NCBI RefSeq assembly: GCF_000717595.1
Contig: NZ_JNZO01000027.1
Coordinates: 171,907-235,906 of the forward strand
DNA length: 64,000 nucleotides
DNA from: Streptomyces flavochromogenes
GTDB taxonomy: Bacteria > Actinomycetota > Actinomycetes > Streptomycetales > Streptomycetaceae
Reading direction: 5' to 3'
This document shows, in pieces, positions 23,436 through 33,114 of this stretch. Within the stretch, counting starts at the first letter, position 1. Each line of letters starts with the position of its first letter. A program made the position numbers and the translations under genes. The notes under the pieces are model-generated. The model searched no databases. It was not told the DNA's origin and was given only the letters and a program-made list of their open reading frames with translations.

Positions 23436-25034
23436 TTGTTCCATGTCCGACTCACCGACGTCAGCAAGCGCTACGACGACCGTCACGGCCGGCAGCGGAC
23501 GGTGCTCGACCGGATCTCCCTCACCGTCCGCCCCGGTGAACGCCTGGGCGTCGTCGGCGACAACGGCTCAGGGAAGTCCACCCTCCTCCGGCTCCTCGCC
23601 GGGCTGGAGACCGCCGACAACGGCACGCTGACCGTCGAGTCCCCCGGTGGCCTCGGTCACCTCGCCCAGACCCTGGACCTCCCTCCGACCGCGACCGTCG
23701 GCGACGCCGTCGACCATGTGCTCGCGGACGTACGGGAGCTGGAGCGGGCGATCCGGACGGCCGAGGCCGAGCTCGCCGACACCGGTGACCTCGCCGGGTA
23801 CGCCGAGCTGCTCGCCGCCTACGAGGCGCGGGGCGGCGCCGGGGCCGACCGGCGGGTCGAGACCACGCTCCGACGGCTGGGCGAACCCGGCCCGCTCGAC
23901 CGGGCCCGCCCCCTGGGCACCCTCTCGGGCGGACAGCGATCCCGGCTCGCCCTCGCCGCCGTCCTCGCCGCCGAACCCGAGCTGCTGCTGCTCGACGAGC
24001 CGACCAACGACCTCGACGACGAGGCCGTGGCCTGGCTGGAGGAGCGTCTGCGCGCCCACCGGGGCACGGTCGTCGCCGTCTCCCACGACCGGGTCTTCCT
24101 CGACCGGATCGCCACCGCCGTCCTGGAGGTCGACGAGGACCGCCACACCGTCCGCCGCTACGGCAACGGCTACGGCGGCTACCTCGCCGGACACGCCGCC
24201 GAACGGGCCCGCAGACAGCGGGAGTACGAGGAGTGGAAGGCCGAACTCGCCCGGTACAGGGCGCTCGCCGACACGAACATCGACCGCTTCTCGGCCATCC
24301 CGCGCAAGGCACCGGCCTCGTTCAGCGGGGCGGGCGCCTTCCGGGCCCGGTCACGGGCGCACGGGGCGATGAGCCGGATCCGGGCCGCCCGCGAACGGCT
24401 CGCCCGGCTGACCACCGAACCGGTGCCGGCGCCGCCGGAGCCGCTGCGGTTCCGCGCGGAGCTCAGCGGGGAGGGCGCGCCCGTCGACCTCGCCGGCGTC
24501 CGCGTGGACGGCCGGCTCCGGCTCGACGCCCTGCACCTCGACGCGGGCGAGCGACTCCTGGTCACAGGACCGAACGGCGCCGGGAAGAGCACCCTCCTGA
24601 AGGTGCTCGCGGGCGAGCTCACCCCGGATGCCGGCGCGGTGAAGGCGCCGGCCCGGGTGGGGACGCTCCGTCAGGAGACGGCCTCGCCCACCGACCCCCG
24701 TACGGTGGGCGAGGCCTTCGGAGCGGACCGCGCGGACGAACTGCTCGCCCTCGGTCTCTTCTCCGCCGGGGACCTGAACACCCCGGTCCGGTGTCTGTCG
24801 ACAGGACAGCGCCGGAAACTCGAACTGGCACGCCTCGTCACCGAACCGGCCGATCTGCTCCTCCTCGACGAGCCGACCAACCATCTGGCCCCGGCGCTCG
24901 TGGAGGAGATCGAGGCCGCGCTCGCGCACTACCCGGGCACGCTGGTCGTGGTCACCCACGACCGCCGCCTCAGGGAGGGCTTCCGGGGCCGCCGCCTGGA
25001 ACTGGCGCCGGCCCCTGCCCCGGTGAGGACCTAG
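23436..25034 (+). CDS. ABC-F ATPase, antibiotic-resistance (ARE) type
   Basis: Soluble protein of 532 aa with two ATP-binding cassettes and no membrane segment. Cassette 1 has GVVGDNGSGKSTLL, LSGGQRSRLA and LLLLDEPTND; cassette 2 (from about residue 370) has VTGPNGAGKSTLLKV, LSTGQRRKLELA and LLLDEPTNH. The helical linker (about 235-320) is the P-site tRNA-interaction motif that reaches the ribosome in ABC-F proteins. Relatives protect ribosomes from macrolides, lincosamides or pleuromutilins. The start is TTG 23436, with AGGAG seven bases upstream. A perfect palindrome upstream suggests repression and induction. The end overlaps cobN by four bases. Confidence 0.9.
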   Translation: MFHVRLTDVSKRYDDRHGRQRTVLDRISLTVRPGERLGVVGDNGSGKSTLLRLLAGLETADNGTLTVESPGGLGHLAQTLDLPPTATVGDAVDHVLADVRELERAIRTAEAELADTGDLAGYAELLAAYEARGGAGADRRVETTLRRLGEPGPLDRARPLGTLSGGQRSRLALAAVLAAEPELLLLDEPTNDLDDEAVAWLEERLRAHRGTVVAVSHDRVFLDRIATAVLEVDEDRHTVRRYGNGYGGYLAGHAAERARRQREYEEWKAELARYRALADTNIDRFSAIPRKAPASFSGAGAFRARSRAHGAMSRIRAARERLARLTTEPVPAPPEPLRFRAELSGEGAPVDLAGVRVDGRLRLDALHLDAGERLLVTGPNGAGKSTLLKVLAGELTPDAGAVKAPARVGTLRQETASPTDPRTVGEAFGADRADELLALGLFSAGDLNTPVRCLSTGQRRKLELARLVTEPADLLLLDEPTNHLAPALVEEIEAALAHYPGTLVVVTHDRRLREGFRGRRLELAPAPAPVRT

Positions 25035-28000
25035 CCCTCGTCGGAGGAACCTTCGAGGTCGCCCTCGGTCTCCAGGAACACCTGGCGCAGCGCGGCCAGG
25101 GTCTCCGGGTCCGGCTTCTCCCACATGCCGCGCGACTCGGCCTCCAGCAGCCGCTCCGCGATGCCGTGCAGAGCCCAGGGGTTGGCCTCCTTGAGGAAGG
25201 CCTGGTTCTCCGGGTCGAGGACGTACTCCTGCGTCAGCTTGTCGTACATCCAGTCCGCGACGACGCCGGTCGTGGCGTCGTACCCGAAGAGGTAGTCGAC
25301 GGTCGCCGCGAGCTCGAACGCGCCCTTGTAGCCGTGGCGGCGCATCGCCTCGATCCAGCGCGGGTTGACCACGCGGGCGCGGAAGACTCGGGAGGTCTCC
25401 TCGACGAGCGTCCGGGTGCGGACGGTCTCGGGACGGGTCGAGTCGCCGATGTACGCCTCGGGGGCCGTGCCCTTGAGCGCGCGGACGGTCGCCACCATGC
25501 CGCCGTGGTACTGGAAGTAGTCGTCGGAGTCGGCGATGTCGTGCTCACGGGTGTCGGTGTTCTTCGCGGCCACCGCGATCCGCTTGTACGCCGTCTCCAT
25601 CTCGGCGCGCGCCGGGCGGCCTTCGAGCCCGCGCCCGTACGCGTACCCGCCCCACACCGTGTACACCTCGGCGAGGTCCGCGTCGGTGCGCCAGTCGCGG
25701 GAGTCGATCAGCTGGAGGATGCCCGCGCCGTAGGTGCCCGGCCGGGAGCCGAAGATACGGGTCGTGGCGCGCCGCTCGTCCCCGTGCTCGGCGAGGTCGG
25801 CCTGCGCGTGCGCCCGGACGTAGTTGTCCTCGGCGGACTCGCCCTCCAGGCCGGCGACCAGTCGCACGGCGTCGTCGAGGAGACCGATGACGTGCGGGAA
25901 CGCGTCACGGAAGAAGCCCGAGATGCGCAGGGTGACATCGACGCGCGGGCGGCCCAGCTCGGCGAGCGGGATCGGCTCCAGGCCGTTCACCCGGCGCGAG
26001 GCCTCGTCCCACAGCGGGCGGACGCCCACCAGGGCGAGCGCCTCGGCGACGTCGTCGCCGGCGGTGCGCATCGCGCTGGTGCCCCACAGGGAGAGGCCCA
26101 CGGACGTCGGCCACTCGCCGTTGTCGGTGCGGTAGCGCTCCAGGAGCGAGTCGGCGAGCGCCTGCCCGGTCTCCCAGGCGAGCCGGGACGGCACGGCCTT
26201 CGGGTCGACCGAGTAGAAGTTCCGGCCGGTCGGCAGGACGTTGACCAGGCCGCGCAGCGGCGAACCGGACGGGCCGGCCGGGACGAAACCGCCGTTCAGG
26301 GCGTGCACGGCGTGGGTGAGTTCGTCGGTGGTGGCGGCCAGGCGGGGCACTACCTGCTCGCAGGCGAACCGGAGCACGGCGTGCACGTCGGAGCCGTACG
26401 CGGAGGCGACCGCCGGGATCGCGTCCACGGACCAGTCCGCCGCCTCCATCGCCTCGACCAGCTCGCGGGCCTTCGCCTCCGCCTCGTCGGCGGTGGTGCG
26501 GGTCGCGGCCGACTCGTCGAGACCGAGGGCCTCGCGCAGACCGGGCAGGGCCTGCGTGCCGCCCCAGATCTGGCGGGCCCGCAGGATGGAGAGGACCAGG
26601 TTCACCCGGCCCTCGCCCTCCGGGGCGCCGCCGAGGACGTGCAGACCGTCGCGGATCTGGGCGTCCTTGACCTCGCACAGCCAGCCGTCGACGTGCAGCA
26701 GGAAGTCGTCGAAGCCGTCGTCCTCGGGGCGCTGTTCCAGACCCAGGTCGTGGTCGAGCTTGGCGGCCTGGATCAGCGTCCAGATCTGGGCGCGGATCGC
26801 GGGCAGCTTCGCCGGGTCCATGGAGGAGATCTGCGCGTACTCGTCGAGCAGTTGCTCCAGGCGCGCGATGTCGCCGTAGGAGTCGGCGCGGGCCATCGGC
26901 GGCACCAGGTGGTCGACGAGCGTGGCGTGCACACGGCGCTTGGCCTGGGTGCCCTCGCCCGGGTCGTTGACCAGGAACGGGTAGATCAGCGGGATGTCGC
27001 CGAGGGCCGCGTCGGGGCCACAGGCGGCGGACAGACCGGCGTTCTTGCCGGGCAGCCACTCCAGGTTGCCGTGCTTGCCCAGGTGCACCATGGCGTCGGC
27101 ACCGAAGCCGCCGTCCTCGGCGCGGGCGGCGATCCAGCGGTAGGCGGCCAGGTAGTGGTGGGACGGCGGGAGATCGGGGTCGTGGTAGATCGCGATCGGG
27201 TTCTCGCCGAAGCCGCGCGGCGGCTGGATGAGGATCAGCAGGTTCCCGCGGCGCAGGGCCGCGAGGACGATGTCCCCCTCGGGGTTGCGCGAGCGGTCCA
27301 GGAACATCTCGCCGGGCGCCGGGCCCCAGTGCTCCTCGACATGGGTCCGCAGCTCCTCGGGGAGCGTCGCGTACCAGCGCTTGTAGTCGGCGGCCGGGAT
27401 GCGGACCGGGTTCCTGGCGAGCTGTTCCTCCGTCAGCCAGTCCTGGTCGTGGCCCCCGGCCTCGATGAGGGCGTAGATCAGCTCGTCGCCGTCTCCGGAG
27501 ACGAGGCCGGGGAGGTCCTCGACGGGCCCGAAGTCGTACCCCTCCTCGCGGAGGCGGCGCAGCAGCGAGACGGCGGAGGCGGGGGTGTCGAGGCCGACGG
27601 CGTTGCCGATGCGGGAGTGCTTCGTCGGGTACGCGGAGAGGACGAGCGCCAGCTTCTTCTCGGCGTTCGGGATGTGCCGGAGCCGGGCGTGCCGTACGGC
27701 GATCCCGGCGACGCGGGCCGCGCGCTCGGCGTCGGCGACGTACGCGGGCAGCCCGTCCTCGTCGATCTCCTTGAAGGAGAACGGCACGGTGATGAGCCGG
27801 CCGTCGAACTCCGGGACGGCGACCTGGCTGGCTGCGTCCAGCGGGGAGAGACCCTCGTCGTTCTCCTCCCAGGCGGCACGCGAACCGGTCAGGCAGAGGG
27901 CCTGCAGGATCGGCACGTCGAGCGCGGCCAGCGCGCCGGCGTCCCAGGCCTCCTCGTCGCCGCCGGCCTGCGCCTCGGCGGGCTTGGTGCCGCCCGCCGC

Positions 28001-28642
28001 GAGGACGGTGGTGACGATCGCGTCGGCGGTGCGGAGCCGGTCGAGGAGCTCCGGCTCGGGGGCGCGCAGGGAGGCCACGTACAGCGGGAGGGCCTGGGCG
28101 CCGGCGTCCTCGATCGCCCCGCAGAGCGCGTCGACGAAGGCGGTGTTCCCGCTCATGTGGTGGGCGCGGTAGTAGAGCACGGCGACGGTCGGGCCGGTCG
28201 TCGTGCGGGCGGCGCGCTCCAGCGGGCCCCAGGTGGGGGCGGCCGCCGGGGACTCGAAGCCGTGCCCGGTGAGCAGGACGGTGTCGGAGAGGAAGCGGGC
28301 CAGCTGCTCCAGGTTCGCGGGGCCGCCGTGCGCCAGGTAGGCGTGCGCCTCGGTGGCGACGCCGACGGGGACGGTGGACGCCTCCATCAGCTGGGCGTCG
28401 GGGGCCTGTTCGCCGCTGAGGACCACCACCGGCTTTCCGGCGGCGCGGACCGCGTCGAGGCCCTCCTCCCAGGAGCGGAGGCCGCCGAGGAGCCGTACGA
28501 CGACGAGCTCGGCCTCGGCCAGGAGGCCGGTCAGGTCGGCCAGGGGGAGACGGGCGGGGTTGGCGAAGCGGTACTCCACCGGGCCGCCGGCCGCGCGGGC
28601 GCTGAGCAGGTCGGTGTCGGAGTGCGACAGCAGCAGAAGCAT
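25031..28642 (-). CDS. cobN: Cobaltochelatase large subunit CobN
   Basis: Protein of 1203 aa, normal for the CobN/BchH family. With CobS and CobT, or their Chl-like replacements, it inserts Co(II) into hydrogenobyrinate a,c-diamide using ATP. Family segments are MLLLLSHSDTDLLSARAAGG at the start, VAVLYYRAHHMSGNTAFVDA, VLSAYPTKHSRIGNAVGLDT, MVHLGKHGNLEWLPGKNAGL and GTYGAGILQLIDSRDW. ATG 28642 follows a cobalamin riboswitch, so it is shut down by cobalamin. No CobS/CobT gene is in the window. It is divergent from cobG and converges on the ABC-F gene. Confidence 0.95.
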   Translation of the reverse strand: MLLLLSHSDTDLLSARAAGGPVEYRFANPARLPLADLTGLLAEAELVVVRLLGGLRSWEEGLDAVRAAGKPVVVLSGEQAPDAQLMEASTVPVGVATEAHAYLAHGGPANLEQLARFLSDTVLLTGHGFESPAAAPTWGPLERAARTTTGPTVAVLYYRAHHMSGNTAFVDALCGAIEDAGAQALPLYVASLRAPEPELLDRLRTADAIVTTVLAAGGTKPAEAQAGGDEEAWDAGALAALDVPILQALCLTGSRAAWEENDEGLSPLDAASQVAVPEFDGRLITVPFSFKEIDEDGLPAYVADAERAARVAGIAVRHARLRHIPNAEKKLALVLSAYPTKHSRIGNAVGLDTPASAVSLLRRLREEGYDFGPVEDLPGLVSGDGDELIYALIEAGGHDQDWLTEEQLARNPVRIPAADYKRWYATLPEELRTHVEEHWGPAPGEMFLDRSRNPEGDIVLAALRRGNLLILIQPPRGFGENPIAIYHDPDLPPSHHYLAAYRWIAARAEDGGFGADAMVHLGKHGNLEWLPGKNAGLSAACGPDAALGDIPLIYPFLVNDPGEGTQAKRRVHATLVDHLVPPMARADSYGDIARLEQLLDEYAQISSMDPAKLPAIRAQIWTLIQAAKLDHDLGLEQRPEDDGFDDFLLHVDGWLCEVKDAQIRDGLHVLGGAPEGEGRVNLVLSILRARQIWGGTQALPGLREALGLDESAATRTTADEAEAKARELVEAMEAADWSVDAIPAVASAYGSDVHAVLRFACEQVVPRLAATTDELTHAVHALNGGFVPAGPSGSPLRGLVNVLPTGRNFYSVDPKAVPSRLAWETGQALADSLLERYRTDNGEWPTSVGLSLWGTSAMRTAGDDVAEALALVGVRPLWDEASRRVNGLEPIPLAELGRPRVDVTLRISGFFRDAFPHVIGLLDDAVRLVAGLEGESAEDNYVRAHAQADLAEHGDERRATTRIFGSRPGTYGAGILQLIDSRDWRTDADLAEVYTVWGGYAYGRGLEGRPARAEMETAYKRIAVAAKNTDTREHDIADSDDYFQYHGGMVATVRALKGTAPEAYIGDSTRPETVRTRTLVEETSRVFRARVVNPRWIEAMRRHGYKGAFELAATVDYLFGYDATTGVVADWMYDKLTQEYVLDPENQAFLKEANPWALHGIAERLLEAESRGMWEKPDPETLAALRQVFLETEGDLEGSSDEG

Positions 28643-28689
28643 GGCGAGCGCAGGCCTTCCTCGGGGTTGTCCGCGCCCCGGGTGGTCGT

Positions 28690-28830
28690 ATGGACGGCGG
28701 GAGTTCCTGACTCACCTTGCCGGGCGCGTGCAGACGCACAGCCCGGGCCGGCTCACAGTGGCGGGACCGCGCCGGATTCTCACCGGGCTTCCTCCCCGGG
28801 GTCCTGGGACCCCATGCCGTCTGCATAGTA
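28690..28830 (-). promoter_or_regulatory. Cobalamin riboswitch
   Basis: The cobN leader contains the conserved core on the minus strand: GGTGAGAATCCGGCGCGG, then the B12 box GCCACTGTGA (GCCACTG at 28756-28762). A GC-rich stem region follows and ends near GAGTCAGGAACTCCCGCC. Order and spacing are those of an AdoCbl-binding riboswitch upstream of cobN. Outer limits are approximate. About 47 bases separate it from the cobN start, long enough for occlusion of the ribosome site or a terminator stem. Confidence 0.92.
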
Positions 28831-28915
28831 GATCGTGCGGTCGGCGGGCCGGGTCGGGAGACGGAGTCGGCCGGATCACACTGCGGGCGGGATCGTGTGC
28901 CGGGCCCGCTTGCGG

Positions 28916-29206
28916 ATGCGGATCGTCCGGCTTCCGGCGGAGGACCGACCCCGCGTCCGGCCGAGAACCGACCCGCTTGTGGGCTGCGGATTGTCCCGCT
29001 TCCGGCCGAGAACCGACCCCTCGTCCGGGCACGAATCGCCCTGCTTCCGACCGAGAACCGACCCGCATCCGGCCGCGAATTCTCCCGCCTCCAGCCGAGG
29101 ACCGACCCGCATCCGGCCGCGAATTGCCCCGCTTGCGGCCGAGGACCGGGCGGCCTCCGGCCGAGGATCGGCGCCGCTGCCGGCCGAGGACCGGCCGCCG
29201 TGGCGG
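28916..29206. repeat. Thirteen tandem 22-23 bp repeats between the cobN riboswitch and cobG
   Basis: Thirteen contiguous degenerate units cover 291 bases. Typical units are CCGAGAACCGACCCGC plus ATCCGG, and CCGCGAATTGCCCCGC plus TTGCGG; the two types partly alternate, giving a 44-45 bp higher-order period. An additional worn unit probably precedes at 28891. Unit lengths of 22 or 23 rule out a conserved reading frame, and no gene fits the 410 bases between riboswitch and cobG. There are no unique spacers, so it is not a CRISPR array. Confidence 0.85.
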
Positions 29207-29256
29207 CCGGATCGCGCCCGGTGGCCGCCCGGTGGCCCGTCGGTATGCTCGCCGCC

Positions 29257-30546
29257 ATGCCGCCCACCCCGCCCCCGACGCCCGACCCGGGCGAACCTCG
29301 CATACGGGACCGTGGCGACGCGTGCCCCGGGGCGCTGCGCCTGCACTCCGCCGACGACGGCCGTCTCGCCCGACTCCGCCTGCCCGGAGGCCGTTTGACG
29401 TCTCGTCAGGTCGAGGCCCTGGCCGATGCGGCGGAGGCCCTGGGCGACGGACGGCTCAGCATCACCTCGCGCGGCAACGCCGAGCTGCGCGGTCTCGCCG
29501 ACGACTGCGGCGCCCAGCTGGCGGCGCTTCTCGACGAGGCGGGCATGCTGCCCTCCCCCACCCACGAACGCGTCCGCAACATCGTCGCCTCCCCGGCCTC
29601 GGGCCTCGACGGACTCGGCGCCGCCGACGTGCAGTTGTGGGCCCGCGAGCTCGACTCCCATCTGCGCTCAGCGCCCTGGGCGGCGGCGCTTTCCGGCCGG
29701 TTCCTCTTCGTCCTCGACGACGGGCGCGGTGATGTCGCCGGCCTCGGCGGGGATGTGACCTTGGTCGCAGTGAGGGGCGGAGAGGCAGAGCTGCACGTCG
29801 GCGGGCGAGCCGTCCGGCTCGCGAGCTCCGACGCGCCCGGCGCGGCCCTGGCGGTGGCGGGCGGGTTCCTGGCCGCGGCGCGGAGGGCCGGGACCGGGGC
29901 CTGGCGGGTCCGTGAACTCCCGGAGGGTTACGCGGTGGACGTGGCGGAGTCGGGGGTGACGGCCCGGCCCGTACCCGCGCCGGAACTCCCCCAGGGCCCT
30001 CCCCTCTCCCCCGGCGTCCTCGGGCCCAGCGCCCTCTCCGTCCTCGCCCCGCTCGGCCGCCTCACCGCCGCCCAGCTCCGGGCGCTGCTCCCCGCCGGGG
30101 AAGTGCGGCTCACGCCCTGGCGCGGGGTCGTCGTGGCCGGGGCCGGCGCCGACCGGCTGCCCGCCCTCGACGCGGCCGGGCTCATCACCCGCCGCGACTC
30201 CCCCTGGGCCGGTGTCACCGCCTGCACCGGGCGGCCCGGCTGTGCGAAGTCCCTGGCCGACGTCCGCGCCGACGCCGCCCCGGTGGACGCGGCCCCGGGC
30301 CCCGCCCACGACCACCCCGGAGGCCCCGGAGGCCCCGGAGGCCCCGGAGGCCCCGGAGGCCCCGGGCACATGCAGGCCCCCCTTCTTCCCGTGCACTTCT
30401 CCGGGTGCGAGCGCCGCTGCGGCCACCCGCACGGCGCCTGGACCGACGTCCTCGCCACCGCCGGCGGCGCCTACCTGGTGGACGGCGTCCCCACCCCCCG
30501 TACCGCCCTGCCCGAAGCCGTGACCGCGGCCCGCACGACGAGATGA
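29257..30546 (+). CDS. cobG: Precorrin-3B synthase CobG
   Basis: Protein of 429 aa of the nitrite/sulfite reductase ferredoxin-like family. CobG uses O2 to convert precorrin-3A to precorrin-3B, the ring-contraction preparation step of the aerobic route. The N-terminal half has [20 protein letters not shown] and [14 protein letters not shown]. Fe-S ligand Cys are in [18 protein letters not shown] and [12 protein letters not shown]. Between them sits a run of five GGP triplets from a 9-bp DNA repeat, probably a surface loop. ATG 29257 is the family start; ATG 29245 is possible and no SD is visible. The stop overlaps cobH. Confidence 0.88.
   Translation: MPPTPPPTPDPGEPRIRDRGDACPGALRLHSADDGRLARLRLPGGRLTSRQVEALADAAEALGDGRLSITSRGNAELRGLADDCGAQLAALLDEAGMLPSPTHERVRNIVASPASGLDGLGAADVQLWARELDSHLRSAPWAAALSGRFLFVLDDGRGDVAGLGGDVTLVAVRGGEAELHVGGRAVRLASSDAPGAALAVAGGFLAAARRAGTGAWRVRELPEGYAVDVAESGVTARPVPAPELPQGPPLSPGVLGPSALSVLAPLGRLTAAQLRALLPAGEVRLTPWRGVVVAGAGADRLPALDAAGLITRRDSPWAGVTACTGRPGCAKSLADVRADAAPVDAAPGPAHDHPGGPGGPGGPGGPGGPGHMQAPLLPVHFSGCERRCGHPHGAWTDVLATAGGAYLVDGVPTPRTALPEAVTAARTTR
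30315..30359 (+). repeat. 9-bp tandem repeat in cobG coding PGG triplets
   Basis: Five perfect copies of CCCCGGAGG lie within cobG. They encode a Pro-Gly-Gly loop between the two Cys motifs. Copy number changes would keep the frame. Confidence 0.9.
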
Positions 30547-31196
30547 GCGAGAGCAACAGGATGTTCGACTACGAGAAGGACGGGGCGGAGATCTACCGCC
30601 AGTCCTTTGCCACGATCCGCGCCGAGGCGGATCTGGCGGGCCTGCCCGCCGACGTCGCCCAGGTGGCGGTCCGGATGATCCACGCCTGCGGCATGACCGA
30701 CCTCGTACGCGACATCGCCTGGTCGCCGCGGGTCGTCACGAACGCACGCGCCGCCCTCCGCGCCGGAGCGCCGATCCTCTGTGACGCGCAGATGGTCGCG
30801 AGCGGTGTCACCCGGCGCCGGCTGCCCGCCGACAACGAGGTGATCTGCACCCTCTCGGACCCGTCGGTGCCGGGCCTCGCCGCCGAACTCGGCACCACCC
30901 GCTCCGCCGCTGCCCTCGAACTGTGGCGGGACCGTCTCGAAGGCTCGGTCGTCGCCATCGGCAACGCGCCGACCGCCCTCTTCCACCTCCTGCAGATGGT
31001 CGCGGAAGGGGCCGGGAGGCCCGCCGCCGTCCTCGGCATACCGGTCGGCTTCATCGGCGCCGCCGAGTCCAAGGACGCCCTGGCCGCCCAGGACCTGGGC
31101 CTCGACTACCTCGTCGTACGGGGCCGCCGCGGCGGCAGCGCCATGACGGCCGCCGCGATCAACGCGATCGCCCACGAAGCGGAGATTCAGAAGTGA
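30543..31196 (+). CDS. cobH: Precorrin-8X methylmutase CobH
   Basis: Protein of 217 aa that moves the methyl group from C11 to C12 of precorrin-8X, giving hydrogenobyrinate. Family features: [20 protein letters not shown], the HACGM segment with the catalytic His ([18 protein letters not shown]), [26 protein letters not shown] and [21 protein letters not shown] 30543 overlaps the cobG stop and its GTG-started successor overlaps its own stop, so cobG-cobH-cobIJ is one translationally coupled operon. Confidence 0.94.
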   Translation: MSESNRMFDYEKDGAEIYRQSFATIRAEADLAGLPADVAQVAVRMIHACGMTDLVRDIAWSPRVVTNARAALRAGAPILCDAQMVASGVTRRRLPADNEVICTLSDPSVPGLAAELGTTRSAAALELWRDRLEGSVVAIGNAPTALFHLLQMVAEGAGRPAAVLGIPVGFIGAAESKDALAAQDLGLDYLVVRGRRGGSAMTAAAINAIAHEAEIQK

Positions 31197-32677
31197 CCGG
31201 CAAGCTGTACGGCGTGGGGCTCGGCCCCGGCGACCCGAACCTGATGACGGTGGCCGCCGTGAAGGCCATCGCCGCCGCCGACGTGATCGCGTACCACTCG
31301 GCCCGCCACGGCCGGTCCATCGCGCGCTCGATCGCCGCCGAGCACCTCCGTGACGACCACATCGAGGAGCGGCTGATGTACCCGCTCACGGTGGAGACCA
31401 CGGACCACCCGGGCGGCTACCGGGGTGCCTTGAACGACTTCTACGAGGAGGCCGCGGCCCGTCTCGCCGCGCACCTCGACGCCGGCCGCACCGTCGCCGT
31501 CCTCGCCGAGGGCGACCCGCTGTTCTACGGCTCGTACCAGCACATGCACAAGCGGCTCGCGGACCGCTACGACACGACCGTCATCCCCGGTGTCACCTCG
31601 GTGTCCGCCGCCGCCGCCCGGCTCGGCGAGCCGTTGTGCGAGGCCGAGGAGGTCCTCACGATCATCCCCGGCACCCTGCCGGAGGACGAGCTGACGGCCC
31701 GTCTCGCGGGCACCGACTCGGCGGTCGTGATGAAGCTCGGCCGCACCTTCCCCACCGTGAAGCGGGCGCTGGAGCGGGCCGGCCGGCTCGACGACGCCCG
31801 GTACGTGGAGCGGGCGTTCATGGCGGGCGAGCGGACGGGCACGCTGTCCGAGATCGACCCCGAGTCGGTCCCCTACTTCTCCGTCGCCGTCCTCCCCTCC
31901 CGGGTCGACCGCGAACCGGCCGTACGGGAGCGGGGCGAGGTCGTCGTCGTCGGCACCGGCCCGGCCGGCGCGCCCTGGCTCACCCCCGAGTCGCGCGGCG
32001 CGCTCGTCAACGCCGACGTCCTCGTCGGCTACACCACCTACCTGGACCGGGTGCCGGCGCTGCGCCCCGGGCAGATCCGGCACGGCTCCGACAACAAGGT
32101 GGAGTCCGAGCGCGCCGAGTTCGCCCTCGACCTGGCCCGCCGCGGCCACAAGGTCGCGGTCGTCTCCGGCGGCGACCCGGGCGTCTTCGCGATGGCCACG
32201 GCCGTCCTGGAGGTCGCCTGCGAGCCGGAGTACGCGGACGTGCCCGTACGGGTCCTCCCGGGCGTGACCGCCGCCAACGCGGCCGCCGCCGCCGCGGGCG
32301 CCCCGCTCGGCCACGACTACGCGACGATCTCGCTCTCCGACCGGCTCAAGCCCTGGGACGTCATCGAGACCCGGCTGCGCGCCGCGGCCTCCGCCGACCT
32401 GGTCCTCGCCCTCTACAACCCGGGGTCGAAGTCCCGTACGCACCAGGTCGCCGCGGCCCGCGACCTCCTGCTCGAACTCCGGTCGCCCGAGACCCCGGTG
32501 GTCGTCGCCCGCGACGTCGGCGGCCCGGAGCAGTCGGTGCGGGTGGTGACGCTCAAGACCCTGGAGCCCTCCGAGGTCGACATGCGGACCCTGCTCCTGA
32601 TCGGCTCGTCGCAGACGCGGGCGGTCGAGCGGGCCGACGGCCGGACGATCGCCTGGACCCCGCGCCGCTACGGCTGA
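31193..32677 (+). CDS. cobIJ: Fused precorrin-2 C20- and precorrin-3B C17-methyltransferase CobIJ
   Basis: Bifunctional SAM-dependent enzyme of 494 aa. The CobI half (about 1-240) starts [16 protein letters not shown] and has [20 protein letters not shown] and [18 protein letters not shown]; it methylates C20 of precorrin-2. The CobJ half (about 245-494) starts [18 protein letters not shown] and has [20 protein letters not shown] and [20 protein letters not shown]; it methylates C17 and contracts the ring of precorrin-3B. Such fusions are usual in actinobacteria. The start is GTG 31193, overlapping the cobH stop by four bases. Confidence 0.95.
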   Translation: MTGKLYGVGLGPGDPNLMTVAAVKAIAAADVIAYHSARHGRSIARSIAAEHLRDDHIEERLMYPLTVETTDHPGGYRGALNDFYEEAAARLAAHLDAGRTVAVLAEGDPLFYGSYQHMHKRLADRYDTTVIPGVTSVSAAAARLGEPLCEAEEVLTIIPGTLPEDELTARLAGTDSAVVMKLGRTFPTVKRALERAGRLDDARYVERAFMAGERTGTLSEIDPESVPYFSVAVLPSRVDREPAVRERGEVVVVGTGPAGAPWLTPESRGALVNADVLVGYTTYLDRVPALRPGQIRHGSDNKVESERAEFALDLARRGHKVAVVSGGDPGVFAMATAVLEVACEPEYADVPVRVLPGVTAANAAAAAAGAPLGHDYATISLSDRLKPWDVIETRLRAAASADLVLALYNPGSKSRTHQVAAARDLLLELRSPETPVVVARDVGGPEQSVRVVTLKTLEPSEVDMRTLLLIGSSQTRAVERADGRTIAWTPRRYG

Positions 32678-32698
32678 CGCCCGGGCGGGCGGACGAGG

Positions 32699-33010
32699 TC
32701 AGAACTCCTGCTGCTCGGCGTCGGGCGGCAGGAGGCAGGGGGTGCCGACGACGGCGATGATGCGGCCCTGGTTCTCCAGGCTCTGACCAGCCCGGGGCTG
32801 CCGACCACGATCATGTCGTCGGCGCCGAGTCCCTTCCCACCGGAGTCGGCGGTGCCCACCATCATGGAGCCGTAACTGCGCCCGACGACCGTGAGATGGG
32901 TCGGTTCGCCCTGGTGCGAGGCGCGCAGCCCGCCGGTGAAGTCGCGCAGTGTCCCCGCGTCGTCCGGCGGGCGGAACCCGCTGGTCCAGCTCCGGAACCG
33001 GCCGGTAGAG
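32699..33010 (-). pseudogene. Broken alpha/beta hydrolase (DUF1023-like), possibly a chimera
   Basis: One frame encodes a fragment around the hydrolase elbow (LRASHQGEPTHLTVVGRSYG, then GLGADDMIVVGSPG), typical of the DUF1023 family, but without its N-terminal and C-terminal parts. After GSPGL (near 32797) the sensible reading shifts one frame to GQSLENQGRIIAVVGTPCLL, then PPDAEQQEF and a stop at 32699. The second part does not look like the hydrolase's own C-terminus and may belong to another gene. The 437 bases between cobIJ and the PA14 gene contain nothing else convincing. Confidence 0.55.
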
Positions 33011-33114
33011 TCCGGATCCGGCGGTGACGCGGCCCCACCCGCACCGCCCGGCTCCCCCACGAGTCCCGCACCACATCACCTGCTTCCCACAGGTCCGGAA
33101 AGGGCCCTCTCTCT

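Noticed and set aside
24233..28828. A 1531-codon plus-strand frame
   Set aside because: It runs antisense through cobN and out of frame through the ABC-F gene; the translation is compositionally biased and matches no family.
28916..29206. CRISPR array
   Set aside because: Units are contiguous with no unique spacers, are degenerate, and no cas gene is in the window.
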